Below, piece after piece: positions 1 through 11,625 of a DNA stretch of 64,000 nucleotides; position 1 is the stretch's first letter; each line of letters starts with the position of its first letter. The notes under the pieces were generated by a model. It was not told the DNA's origin, ran no database searches, and worked only from the letters and a program-made list of their open reading frames with translations. The position numbers and the translations under genes are program-made. The stretch spans positions 338,350,023 to 338,414,022 of the forward strand of contig NC_073693.1 of the NCBI RefSeq assembly GCF_029784155.1, written 5' to 3'. The stretch is from Uranotaenia lowii (Eukaryota > Arthropoda > Insecta > Diptera > Culicidae).

Positions 1-1440
1 AAAACCCTAATGAAAAAACCCTTTATCTAACAAATTTCAGCGTTTGGATCCCATAACATGTCTGCTCGTTGTTAGGTCCCAAGCAGATTTAAGTATGTGT
101 TTGCAGGTTGTTTTGTATAAAATATTATGATTTGCCAAGATTCTGCTCCTTTGGAAAAACAACGATTTTCAAAACGAAAACTTTAGTTTTTGCTATTTTT
201 AAATGCCTAAATAGAGTAATCTTGTATGTACCCTTAGTAACCTACGTTCTACAGGTTCCGGCAATTGAACTGCTACAAAACTTTAGGAGTGATTATTACG
301 AAGTATACAAAACCGAGTTAGATGGCACCTTGTCACCTTCTTAACATTATGTCTAGTTAAGATGTCAGAGGATATTTTTGTTAATTTTGTAATCAAGTGT
401 AAAAATAGTCCTCGAACCTTAACGTAGTGCTTTGATTGTCTAATTCCAGGCCGTGAAACGGTAGAAAGACATATTTCGTGAGTTGTCCAATGAGTTTATG
501 TATTTTTTTTTATTTTGGCTCGCACTTGGAACATACCTGGAGATCAGAAGTACCCAAGTATAGTATGGTGGGCAGAGCATACAAAATTCACCGTCATCTG
601 TCATAAAATTGTGACTGTGAAAAAGTTGAAGCAGTCGCATTCATAACAGACGCCTTCAAATGAGTAACCAAGCAAACAATCTCGCCTCAACCCTCAGTCA
701 AATGAAGTGTCGGAATAATCATAGTCGCCTTCAGCCTGTCGTCGTCTTTTTGACTGTGACGGAATAATGTTCAGATAAAAAAAAACATCTTAAGACGACG
801 CCGAAAAACACAAGTTTCGTTATGTTCGTGGCTGAAAAAAAATCTGAAAACAACGATCATCGTTTCAGTTTTTGAAGATCAGTCCAGGACAGTTCGGGAC
901 CGGAACATTTTCGTACGTAACATCAACTGTCACGACCGATGAGAATTCGCTAGGGACTAGAAGGACAATATCGACTATGCGCAAAAAATTGCCTTTCATA
1001 ATTATCTATATAAAAATTCCTTTACAATATTGTAATTCCGCAATTGGTAGTATTTTTTGAATCCGAATTTTATTTGTTTTTGACACAGGCAAATCGCCCA
1101 ACAAGCAATCCAAATACACAAAATTTTTCGAATCATTCATAAAATGCGTTGAACCGACGCCGTCAACTTGCTTGACGACCGTCGTTTGAAAAATAACATC
1201 CGTCACGTGAACAGAAATCCATGACGATAGTCAAGCTTTTCCAGTCCCTTGAAGCTTGACTAGTAGTGAAATGAGATTTGAAACGTGACGATGAAGGAAA
1301 ATCAGCAACCATGTCAACTATGATGCTTGAAAAATGTCTGCTCTGATGGTGGGGATCGTCAAGCTACAGTGGCGACACCTAACATGGTGAAGATCGTCAA
1401 GATGCACCCTGAGAGAATTTTTGGCGCAGTAACACTAAAT
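1..1440. other. AT-rich DNA, no gene recognised
   Basis: No open frame longer than about 80 codons and no motif I recognise. Around 1,210-1,420 short motifs such as GTCAAGCT and GATCGTCAAG recur, which suggests decayed repeat DNA upstream of the transposase remnant that follows. Confidence 0.4.
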
Positions 1441-1469
1441 TGGCGATAGATTTTAATACACCGGATCAA

Positions 1470-2235
1470 AATCGCCGTCGGATCTTGGAAGATGATCTTT
1501 AGGCCCAGCCTTACAAGATCCTAAGATTTAAAGACCTTTCGTTTGAACAGACGTAAGAGCGGGTAAAAAGGGCGAAGGCGCAGCTTACGAGGTCCGCGCG
1601 TGAAAAATTTGGAGAATATCATGTTTTCTGCCGATGAATTCGTCGCCGTACAGCGGTTCGTAAAAATACAGAACTACAAATTCTGGTTGCCAGAAAGATC
1701 ACGAACCTATGCAAACGTATTAAAGGCCACAAGACGACATAAATCTGTCGTATTAAAGGTCTGGGTCGGAATCGCCCGTACTTTCCATGTGAAGATCAAC
1801 CGAACATCCTGAAGAGGTGTAGATCAATCAATTTACGTATCGAAAATAGTTCTACGGCATGTCCTCGAACTGTGGACACGTTCTAATTTTGGTTTTGGTT
1901 GGTGGTTTTTCAGCAGAACTTCGCATTGTCTTACGAAAGAAAGAGGTCCCAATTTTTTTTTGCGATTTTTTTTCGAGGGTTTATTTCGAGTACGGAGTGG
2001 TCGGGGAGTTCGCCGGACCTGAACCCTATGGACTTGGCTGTCTAGGATATACAGAAGCCCGAAGTCTACTCTACAAAACATGACGGGTTGTAAGTTCTGA
2101 AGCGCCATCTAGTTAAATCCTGGGATAAAATACCACAAAAACCAGCTGCGAGCTTTTTAGAATATGTGCCTTGAGCTTCTGCAGCGAGTGGTTAAGCTCA
2201 AGGACAAAAAAATCGAAAGGCGCCAATGGATCCTT
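1470..2235 (+). pseudogene. Decayed Tc1/mariner transposase, DD37D type
   Basis: Remnant of a cut-and-paste DDE/D transposase of the Tc1/mariner superfamily. Reading across frames, 1,480-1,600 gives RILEDDL followed by an AQPYKI-like stretch. 1,621-1,780 gives FSADEF, FWLPERSRTYANV, KATRRH and VLKVWVGI. 1,900-1,930 gives VFQQNFAL. 1,984-2,040 gives FISSTEW then SSPDLNPMD. 2,095-2,150 gives VLKRHLVKSWDKIPQKP. These are the conserved blocks of insect mariner-like transposases. First catalytic Asp at 1,633. The second is replaced by Asn at 1,917. The third Asp is at 2,031, in frame with position 1,917 and 37 residues beyond it. That spacing indicates the DD37D (maT-like) lineage. Several stops and frameshifts make it non-coding. 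No flanking inverted repeats were identified. Confidence 0.8.
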
Positions 2236-2379
2236 AATATTCATCTCATGATGGTTTAACCACAGAGAACAGAGTTCTGGCCCAGAACAAAAATAAGCCC
2301 ATGATTTTTCATTCATGATAGTATTGGTGAGAGCGCAAGCAACACCGAATATTTTCAGAGTGTTCTTTCGTCCACTTTA

Positions 2380-2466
2380 TGGTGCACTACCAGTGGACTA
2401 CTCATCGTGAAAACGAGCATGAAAACAGCAAAAAGTGCACTACCGGTAGTGCCCCGGTGCACCACC
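2380..2466. repeat. Short GTGCAC inverted repeat with a 14-bp palindrome
   Basis: GGTGCAC near 2,381 is mirrored by GTGCACC near 2,457, and CACTACCGGTAGTG near 2,438 is a perfect 14-bp palindrome. It looks like the remains of a very small hairpin element. No TSD seen. Confidence 0.35.
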
Positions 2467-2689
2467 ACACGAAAACGGATTCTCTATTAATCTTACTAAC
2501 ATATGCTAAATCAAAAGTGGGCGGCTCACTGATGAGCCGTTGACAGAAATCAACGGCAGAGAAAAAGAGAACGCAAAAGAGAAAAGAGAAATTAAAGGCA
2601 GAGAAAGAGGGAAAGTAAAAAGGATATTTAACGGCCGATGTAAAAAAGGAAGGAGAAAATAAATCAGTTCGTACAAGGTTGTTGACAAG

Positions 2690-3434
2690 AGAAGTTATGT
2701 TTTCTTTTGTTCCGAAACGTTTGGGGGAGTTTTGTGCTACAAAGTTTAGTTCGTGACGTGTGTACGATTGGAAGATGGAGTGGGAAATTCACGACACCCC
2801 CGACGTGGATGTTGGCAACGGTTTGCAAAGCAACAAATTTTCTTCGAAACATTTAGAACCTTGATAGCGAACAAATATCATCAGAATAGCTAGTCCTGCT
2901 ACATCTGTGGATCGTCAAGCTGCATGTCGAATTTTGAAGTTCTCAATCGCTTTCAAGTTGAAAGTTTCAACATCTTCAGCCATGTCACAAATTCGGCGAG
3001 AAACCGTTTTGTCAGACATGGGAATCGAATTTACCAATTCCACTGTCCACTGTCACTGATACAGACCACTTTTTGAATACAAGATTTGATTAAGTTTTCA
3101 GCAATAGCATGCGCTTCTCCAGCTTTTCCAATCAGTAGCTCGCCAAGTACGGCGCAAGAACAGCCTTTTCATTGAGTGTTTTGCACACTCAGTCCTGCAA
3201 CACAACGTTGTTCGATCAAAGCAGTGTACTTTAACAATCCACCATTCTTTGCCAACATCCCTGCAGGGATTCAGCCGCCAGTGAAAACAAAGTAAACAAA
3301 ATTGAATCCTTCGTACTATATGCCTTGTGATTTTTTTTTTCTCATGTTACGATAAAAATGAAACGATAAAAAATATTAAAAATTAAAAATTAAAAAATAT
3401 TAAAGAGCACTCTCAAAAGATTTGAAAACCCCTG
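2690..3434 (-). pseudogene. Fragment of the hAT transposase family seen at 40.4-56.4 kb
   Basis: On the minus strand this encodes, across frames, NEKAVLAPYLASY, KAGEAHAIAENLIKSC and a block matching the FVIWLKIL-type stretch of the other copy, ending near GCAAACCGTTGCCAAC at about 2,810-2,830. The same words occur at 40,720-40,990 and 53,028-53,045. At 3,434 a hAT-like end reads CAGGGGTTTTCAAATC on the minus strand, close to the CAGGGRTTTTCAGATC termini of the large element. Frameshifts and stops are numerous and the distal half is missing, so this is a truncated fossil. The protein family (ZBED/FAM200/SCAND3-like, hAT-derived) is inferred from motif memory. Confidence 0.65.
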
Positions 3435-4022
3435 CTTGAGACTATATAAGCTATCAAATGGCACAATTTTCTCCATTTTGAAAAAATGGCATATTAGGCC
3501 GTTTATCAAATATGGGCAGAGTAACTATCGAATAAACGAGTTTTTAGGCTTAAACTTTGTTGCATTGCAACAAACGACTATAAGTTAGATATCGCAATGA
3601 ATGGATAGAGCAGTAAGAAATTGTAATATATACTTTTTTATTTCAAGAAATAGCATCGCAATTTCCCAAAGCGGTCCAAAATAGGTCCGTTACCCTATGG
3701 TGAGGAATATAGGCCCCTCTTTGTAACCATCTTGTTTTGGAAATGTATCACCATTTCCAGATTTCTTCTTTTCAGAAGTTTCCCTTGAAGGACTCATTTT
3801 AAGAATGAAACAATGCGTGAAAAATCATTTCTAAGATGGTCTTGAAAAAACAATCAAACTTTCTAAACAATAAAAAATCTTAATTTTAAACAGAGAGCAC
3901 CAGCTAACAATCGAAAAGCAAAGAGAATATAAGTGTGTCCAACTCGAACAACTTATAAACTGTGAAAGCCTTTTGATTAACTGAACTCTAAGACCTGTTC
4001 AATCATTTTCGTAATGAGTTTA

Positions 4023-4192
4023 TAAAAAAAAAGACATACACCGTCTTAGCCGATTTAGGCTTTACAGACTGAACAAATGACATGGACAACTTAACTAACA
4101 TTTAACACCCAGTACCGAGATGGGAATCGAACCCATGCCATCAGTAGGCTAGCGATTAACGTCTTACCACGCTAACCACTCGACCACCGAGA
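4023..4192 (-). mobile_element. tRNA-derived SINE with 13-bp TSD
   Basis: The minus strand starts with a tRNA-like head. It holds a pol III A box (TGGTCGAGTGG) and a perfect B box (GGTTCGATTCC), followed by a body containing GCCTAAATCGGCTAAGACGG and a tail ending GGTGTATGTC plus a T-run. CGTAATGAGTTTA flanks it on both sides (4,010-4,022 and 4,193-4,205), the TSD expected for LINE-mediated retroposition. The same tail recurs at 47,033-47,066, so this tail family has more than one copy here. It is not a tRNA gene: no acceptor stem closes after the B box. Confidence 0.85.
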
Positions 4193-4205
4193 CGTAATGA
4201 GTTTA

Positions 4206-5349
4206 CACATGTTCAACAACTAAACATGAATTCCTTTTTCTGTATGATTAGCGGCAAAATCGTTTCCTTTTATGGTTTTCTCGAAAGCCAAGATGTAAAA
4301 AAATGAAACTAAATCTTGATAACCTTTATACCCACTCCATAATGCTCTCTTGGAATCGATTTCTTTGCATTCAGGCTCCCACCCATCCACATTAGCGCAT
4401 TCACGTTAAACGCCAACATTACCGAAATGCAAATTTTATTCCTCTTTATTCGCCTTAATTGTAGATTCAGAAAATTTCTCCAGCTAGGCAGGTGGTTGGT
4501 GTGAAACTTTTCCTGTAACTTGAGTTTGTTACAGGGAGTTGGCTGTTGGCACACTAAAGCAGGTAAATAAGCTTAATTATATTCAGCAGAGGGACTTTTG
4601 CACGTGCACGTTTAATCGATGCATCCGGAAAACCACATGCATGGCACCCTTCACTTCCTGAAGTTCCTTGGTCCTTCTCCCGGAGGGTGGTTGAAATTCA
4701 CGCAAACTTGACATTCCGGTTCGAGTAATCCATCGAAAAACCAGCACTGTTCACTTTTGTTTCCACTTGGAAAATAAACCGAACTTCTACCCCAACCAGC
4801 TCATGAAAATGAGGTAAAGCTTTCGGAAAAGCGCATGTATGCAAGACTTCATTTACGGCTCGGTGGGTTTTTCGAGGAGACTTAATACCAAATGTTGCTC
4901 GTTGTCGGGGCTAGCTTTGAGTGAAGGAAATGGGATCGATTTTGAAAATGGAAACAGTTGGAGAAGGTTGAAGCTTTTTGAGCTGCTCTAAGCCAGCTAC
5001 TTTACCCCGAAAACGAAACGATACGTGTCTTTCGGCAAACTCCCGGTGAGTAACTGCAATCAATGAGGCGGATAAACGATGCAACGTGACTTTGGATTAT
5101 CGATGAAGTTTTGTAGCGCATGGCAACATCACGAGGAAGGCTTTTGGTGATGTTAAACATTCGGAAAAGAGCTAATAAACTCGTGCGTTGCATAAGTTAT
5201 GGTGAGAGTGCCACATTTAGCCGAATTTTCTTCAACAAGTCATGCATGATAAACATTTAATGTCCCCAATTTCAAACGTGAAAATACTGATTTTTTAAAG
5301 CAAAAAATCGAAAAAACTACAAACGCTAGAAATATATAAGAAACATGTT
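4206..5349. other. Unique-looking DNA before the first satellite
   Basis: Slightly more GC-rich than its surroundings around 4,600-5,200. Open frames are below 85 codons and none matches a family I know. Nothing else seen. Confidence 0.4.
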
Positions 5350-8300
5350 ACAAAATGACAAAAATGACAAAAATGACAAAAATGACAAAAATGACAAAAA
5401 TGACAAAAATGACAAAAATGACAAAAATGACAAAAATGACAAAAATGACAAAAATGACAAAAATGACAAAAATGACAAAAATGACAAAAATGACAAAAAT
5501 GACAAAAATGACAAAAATGACAAAAATGACAAAAATGACACAAATGACAAAAATGACAAAAATGACAAAAATGACAAAAATGACAAAAATGACAAAAATG
5601 ACAAAAATGACAAAAATGACAAAAATGACAAAAATGACAAAAATGACAAAAATGACAAAAATGACAAAAATGACAAAAATGACAAAAATGACAAAAATGA
5701 CAAAAATGACAAAAATGACAAAAATGACAAAAATGACAAAAATGACAAAAATGACAAAAATGACAAAAATGACAAAAATGACAAAAATGACAAAAATGAC
5801 AAAAATGACAAAAATGACAAAAATGACAAAAATGACAAAATGACAAAAATGACAAAAATGACAAAAATGACAAAAATGACAAAAATGACAAAAATGACAA
5901 AAATGACAAAAATGACAAAAATGACAAAAATGACAAAAATGACAAAAATGACAAAAATGACAAAAATGACAAAAATGACAAAAATGACAAAAATGACAAA
6001 AATGACAAAAATGACAAAAATGACAAAAATGACAAAAATGACAAAAATGACAAAAATGACAAAAATGACAAAAATGACAAAAATGACAAAAATGACAAAA
6101 ATGACAAAAATGACAAAAATGACAAAAATGACAAAAATGACAAAAATGACAAAAATGACAAAAATGACAAAAATGACAAAAATGACAAAAATGACAAAAA
6201 TGACAAAAATGACAAAAATGACAAAAATGACAAAAATGACAAAAATGACAAAAATGACAAAAATGACAAAAATGACAAAAATGACAAAAATGACAAAATG
6301 ACAAAAATGACAAAAATGACAAAAATGACAAAAATGACAAAAATGACAAAAATGACAAAAATGACAAAAATGACAAAAATGACAAAAATGACAAAAATGA
6401 CAAAAATGACAAAAATGACAAAAATGACAAAAATGACAAAAATGACAAAAATGACAAAAATGACAAAAATGACAAAAATGACAAAAATGACAAAAATGAC
6501 AAAAATGACAAAAATGACAAAAATGACAAAAATGACAAAAATGACAAAAATGACAAAAATGACAAAAATGACAAAAATGACAAAAATGACAAAAATGACA
6601 AAAATGACAAAAATGACAAAAATGACAAAAATGACAAAAATGACAAAAATGACAAAAATGACAAAAATGACAAAAATGACAAAAATGACAAAAATGACAA
6701 AAATGACAAAAATGACAAAAATGACAAAAATGACAAAAATGACAAAAATGACAAAAATGACAAAAATGACAAAAATGACAAAAATGACAAAAATGACAAA
6801 AATGACAAAAATGACAAAAATGACAAAAATGACAAAAATGACAAAAATGACAAAAATGACAAAAATGACAAAAATGACAAAATGACAAAAATGACAAAAA
6901 TTGACAAAAATCAAAAATGACAAAAATGACAAAAATGACAAAAATGACAAAAATGACAAAAATGACAAAAATGACAAAAATGACAAAAATGACAAAAATG
7001 ACAAAAATGACAAAAATGACAAAAATGACAAAAATGACAAAAATGACAAAAATGACAAAAATGACAAAAATGACAAAAATGACAAAAATGACAAAAATGA
7101 CAAAAATGACAAAAATGACAAAAATGACAAAAATGACAAAAATGACAAAAATGACAAAAATGACAAAAATGACAAAAATGACAAAAATGACAAAAATGAC
7201 AAAAATGACAAAAATGACAAAAATGACAAAAATGACAAAAATGACAAAAATGACAAAAATGACAAAAATGACAAAAATGACAAAATGACAAAAATGACAA
7301 AAATGACAAAAATGACAAAAATGACAAAAATGACAAAAATGACAAAAATGACAAAAATGACAAAAATGACAAAAATGACAAAAATGACAAAAATGACAAA
7401 AATGACAAAAATGACAAAAATGACAAAAATGACAAAAATGACAAAAAATGACAAAAATGACAAAAATGACAAAAATGACAAAAATGACAAAAATGACAAA
7501 AATGACAAAAATGACAAAAATGACAAAAATGACAAAAATGACAAAAATGACAAAAATGACAAAAATGACAAAAATGACAAAAATGACAAAAATGACAAAA
7601 ATGACAAAAATGACAAAAATGACAAAAATGACAAAAATGACAAAATGACAAAAATGACAAAAATGACAAAAATGACAAAAATGACAAAACTGACAAAAAT
7701 GACAAAAAATGACACAAATGACAAAAATGACAAAAATGACAAAAATGACAAAATGACAAAAAATGACAAAAATGACAAAAATGACAAAATGACAAAAATG
7801 ACAAAAATGACAAAAATGACAAAAATGACAAAAATGACAAAAATGACAAAAATGACAAAATGACAAAAATGACAAAAATGACAAAAATGACAAAAAATGA
7901 CAAAACTGACAAAAAATGACAAAAATGGACAAAAATGACAAAAATGACAAAAATGACAAAAAATGACACAAAAAGACAAAATGGACAAAAATGACAAAAA
8001 TGACAAAAATGACAAAAATGACAAAAATGACAAAAATGACAAAAATGACAAAAATGACAAAAATGACAAAAATGACAAAAATGACAAAAATGACAAAAAT
8101 GACAAAAATGACAAAAATGACAAAATGACAAAAAATGACAAAAATGACAAAAATGACAAAAAAGACAAAAATGACAAAATGACAAAAATGACAAAAATGA
8201 CAAAATGACAATGACAAAAATGACAAAAATGACAAAAATGACAAAAAATGACAAAAATGACAAAAATGACAAAAAATGACAAAAATGACAAAAATGACAA

Positions 8301-9064
8301 AAATGACAAAAATGACAAAAATGACAAAAATGACAAAAAGACAAAAATGACAAAATGACAAAAATGACAAAAATGACAAAAATGACAAAAATGACAAAAA
8401 TGACAAAAATGACAAAAATGACAAAAATGACAAAAATGACAAAAATGACAAAAATGACAAAAATGACAAAAATGACAAAAATGACAAAAATGACAAAAAT
8501 GACAAAAATGACAAAAATGACAAAAATGACAAAAATGACAAAAATGACAAAAATGACAAAAATGACAAAAATGACAAAAATGACAAAAATGACAAAAATG
8601 ACAAAAATGACAAAAATGACAAAAATGACAAAAATGACAAAAATGACAAAAATGACAAAAATGACAAAAATGACAAAAATGACAAAAATGACAAAAATGA
8701 CAAAAATGACAAAAATGACAAAAATGACAAAAATGACAAAAATGACAAAAATGACAAAAATGACAAAAATGACAAAAATGACAAAAATGACAAAAATGAC
8801 AAAAATGACAAAAATGTTAAAAATGTCAAAAATGACAAAAATGACAAAAATGACAAAAATGACAAAAATGACAAAAATGACAAAAATGACAAAAATGACA
8901 AAAATGACAAAAATGACAAAAATGACAAAAATGACAAAAATGACAAAAATGACAAAAATGACAAAAATGACAAAAATGACAAAAATGACAAAAATAACAA
9001 AAATGACAAAAATGACAAAAATGACAAAAATGACAAAAATGACAAAAATGACAAAAATAACAAA
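5350..9064. repeat. 9-bp satellite array, unit AAAAATGAC (array 1)
   Basis: About 3.7 kb, roughly 410 copies of AAAAATGAC. 5,350-6,880 is almost perfectly uniform. 7,440-8,360 is a mosaic of 8-bp (AAAATGAC) and 10-bp (AAAAAATGAC) units and substitutions (AAAACTGAC, CAAATGAC, AAAAGAC, ATGGAC). 8,360-9,060 is uniform again apart from a TTAAAAATGTC interruption near 8,817. Because 9 is a multiple of 3 and the unit has no stop in most frames, very long open frames appear on both strands (MTK, DKN, FLS, CHF and VIF repeats); they are artefacts and I call no gene. Each unit has an A5 tract, so A-tracts recur every 9 bp. Confidence 0.97.
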
Positions 9065-10070
9065 TTATGGGACAAATTATGGGACTTTTGGTTGCTTGGG
9101 AAGTCAATCTATAACGTCTCAAACAACAACTCAACACAAAAAAATTCTTTCATTCATATTTCAGAAAATGTATTTCAACAAATAGGGAAAAAAGTTCAAA
9201 AACCAATTGTATCGAAAACTTGAAGCTTGTTCCTTTAAATAATCAAATTTGTCCCTTCATAAATGTGCATTTCATTTCAAATTCGAATGCTTGATAAATG
9301 ATCCTCAGATAATCTCTTGAGTGTGAACCTAAATGTTTAGAAAAAACACCTTCTGATCTGGGCAATATATGTCAGGACCCTCAGAGCATTCTTAGATTTA
9401 TTGACCCTTCGTTTTATAGGAATTTACCAAATAACTATTTCACAGTTTTCTACCCTTATTGCTATAAACTCACAAATTAAATAATGGCTCGAAATTGAAA
9501 AATTTTATGCTATAAAATTCTGAATTTTCATAGAAAAAAAATTATAACTGCTTTCGCAAAACTGTAAAAAAAAAATTCTAAATTTTAAGAATTAAAGATG
9601 ACAAATTATTTTTTTTTTTTTGATAACTTCAAGCAACTTTGTTATCGGGGAAAAAATTTCCAACCGGTTTATAAACAATTCGTTTCTAGCTTTCTCAACC
9701 TATATTTTTTAAAGACTCTGAAATGTTGTTCTTAAACTGAGATGGTTAATAATAGGAGTGCTTATGAAAGAAAAAGAACATCTGTTTTAATAATAAAAGT
9801 AAATTTTTAACTTTTTGGAAAAAAAATCAAAATCTTAGATTGAAATATCGTGAAAAGTGTCCATTTCAACAGTTGCTTGAGAAACCAGATCATTACGCCT
9901 TGTTTTTAGAGCGTTGAAGATTATTTTTACAATAGAGTTGATAAAGTTTGAACAGCTTTGATAGTGAACTTAAGTGAAATTTTTAATAAATTTACTCGAA
10001 CTTTCCATTGTTTTGGTTTCTGTACCATGTTTTTCAAGGCGTATATCGATTAAAGGCCAGTGCCTTTCAA
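9065..10070. other. AT-rich DNA, nothing recognised
   Basis: Homopolymer-rich DNA with no open frame of note. The satellite boundary has a short duplication (ACAAATTATGGG twice, 9,060-9,083). Confidence 0.4.
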
Positions 10071-11116
10071 TTAGTGGTATGAATAAGGTTTAGCAATTGC
10101 TTCGGTAGCTTTTACTTTGCTCGAAATCAAGCAAAGCAAAAGCCCAAAGCATTTGCTTAGTTTGGTATGAATAAACGTTTGCTTAGCAGATGTGTACTAA
10201 AGTCTTAGAACATAGCTTTTGCTTCGAAAAAAAGAGCTATCCAACCAGCAGAATCTGAAATTTTCTAAAGTTAAATGAAAAAAGACGATCAAAAAATTGA
10301 AAAGTACGGCTAAAATAGCCATGAAATCGACGGTGCGGGTGGTGGGTGTAAGAACGATCGGAAAAATTTAAGTCAATACATGCTCGTATGTTGATGTTTA
10401 AAGAAAATTTAATATTGTCAAACAAAAAATGGCCTAGCTTTTTAACATTTACCATAAGCTCTCCCACACGTTTTCGGATCGGGATAATCCGATATATAAA
10501 AAAATAGGCAAAAGGCGCGCATCTTAACTTAGATGTTGTTTTTTAAATCTTTGAATTATACAAAAAAAACCTTAAAAAATTTGGGAGATCTGAAATATGT
10601 TTTAAATTATTACAACTTTCTTCCAACTTCAAGCCGATTGAGACTTCTTCCACTGTAGCCGGATTTTTTTAATTTGAAATGTTTACTAATTGATTTGTTT
10701 TGTTTCATCTTAGATGAATCATTTCATACAACGACAGGAATATGAAAACAGTTGGATTATCACTTCGACTGTTCTTTATCTATGTTGAAAATGCCTTTTT
10801 AAATTGTATTGAAGTGTAATATTGCTAATTTTATAAATTCATGACGTTGTTGAAGAATTTGTTTATTGGAAAAGTCTGCTATCAAGCATGCTTAGAAAAT
10901 AAAGTAATTGCTAGGAAATTTCTCGAGCGATTGCTTCAGATTTGGGCTTTATTCATACCGAACTAGCTTGTTCTAAAAGTAAAAGCTCCTGACTGAGAAA
11001 ACAGCTGTCAGAAAAAACTTTATTCATATCAACCGAAGCAATTGCTTTCTGCGACTGCTCGAATGCTCGATTTAGTTTAGCAAAAGCAATTGCTAGGGGT
11101 TTTTCATACCACCTAA
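10071..11116. mobile_element. Non-autonomous DNA element with inverted ends
   Basis: The left end reads TTAGTGGTATGAATAAG and the right end, reverse-complemented, TTAGGTGGTATGAAAAAC. Both are followed by AGCAATTGCTT and further AGCAAAAGC-type words (10,095-10,170 and 10,900-11,100), so the subterminal regions are inverted copies too. No transposase frame lies inside. Length about 1.05 kb. I could not see an unambiguous TSD, so the superfamily is unknown. Confidence 0.55.
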
Positions 11117-11625
11117 TATGTCGCAGTTTGAGACATTTTGATGAATTTAGGAATTTCTCGATCATATTTACTTTTTCTTGGTTTAGTTTTTTGACCGTAT
11201 AAGTAATTTAGTGATAAGACCACAAATCAGGCAAATGCAATAAAAGATTTTTTTTATTTATTGTGACCAATATAAAAAATGTAGAGCGCTTCAATCCGTA
11301 AATACAGTTTTTGTATCCCACTCCCACTCATACATATAATTATTGTATGTCTTTAGGAATATCCTTTATTCAAACAACGATGAACAATTGCAAACTAGAG
11401 TGCCAACTTATCATAAATTTAGTAAAAGATTAATCGTCCTTCAGAAGCTACAATTTTTTTTTCTCACAATTGGTTTAGAATAAGGTTGCCAGAATTTTTC
11501 CCACTCCCATCCGGGCCTAGCAATTCCGGGTAATTTTTCAAAAAAAAACTTGGCAAAATCCGGGCATGGATTTCAATTTTTCAAATCCAAAAACCGGGCA
11601 AAAACCGGGCAAAATTTAGGTGTTA

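Noticed and set aside
4110..4192. True tRNA gene
   Set aside because: A and B boxes are present but there is no acceptor stem or CCA-side pairing, and it is flanked by a 13-bp TSD and joined to a SINE body.
5350..9064. CRISPR-like array
   Set aside because: Repeats are 9 bp with no spacers and the genome is eukaryotic.
5295..9185. Open frames of 480-1,249 codons on both strands in array 1
   Set aside because: They follow from a stop-poor 9-bp period that stays in frame; the proteins are pure 3-residue repeats (MTK, FLS, CHF, VIF) in overlapping frames and opposite strands.
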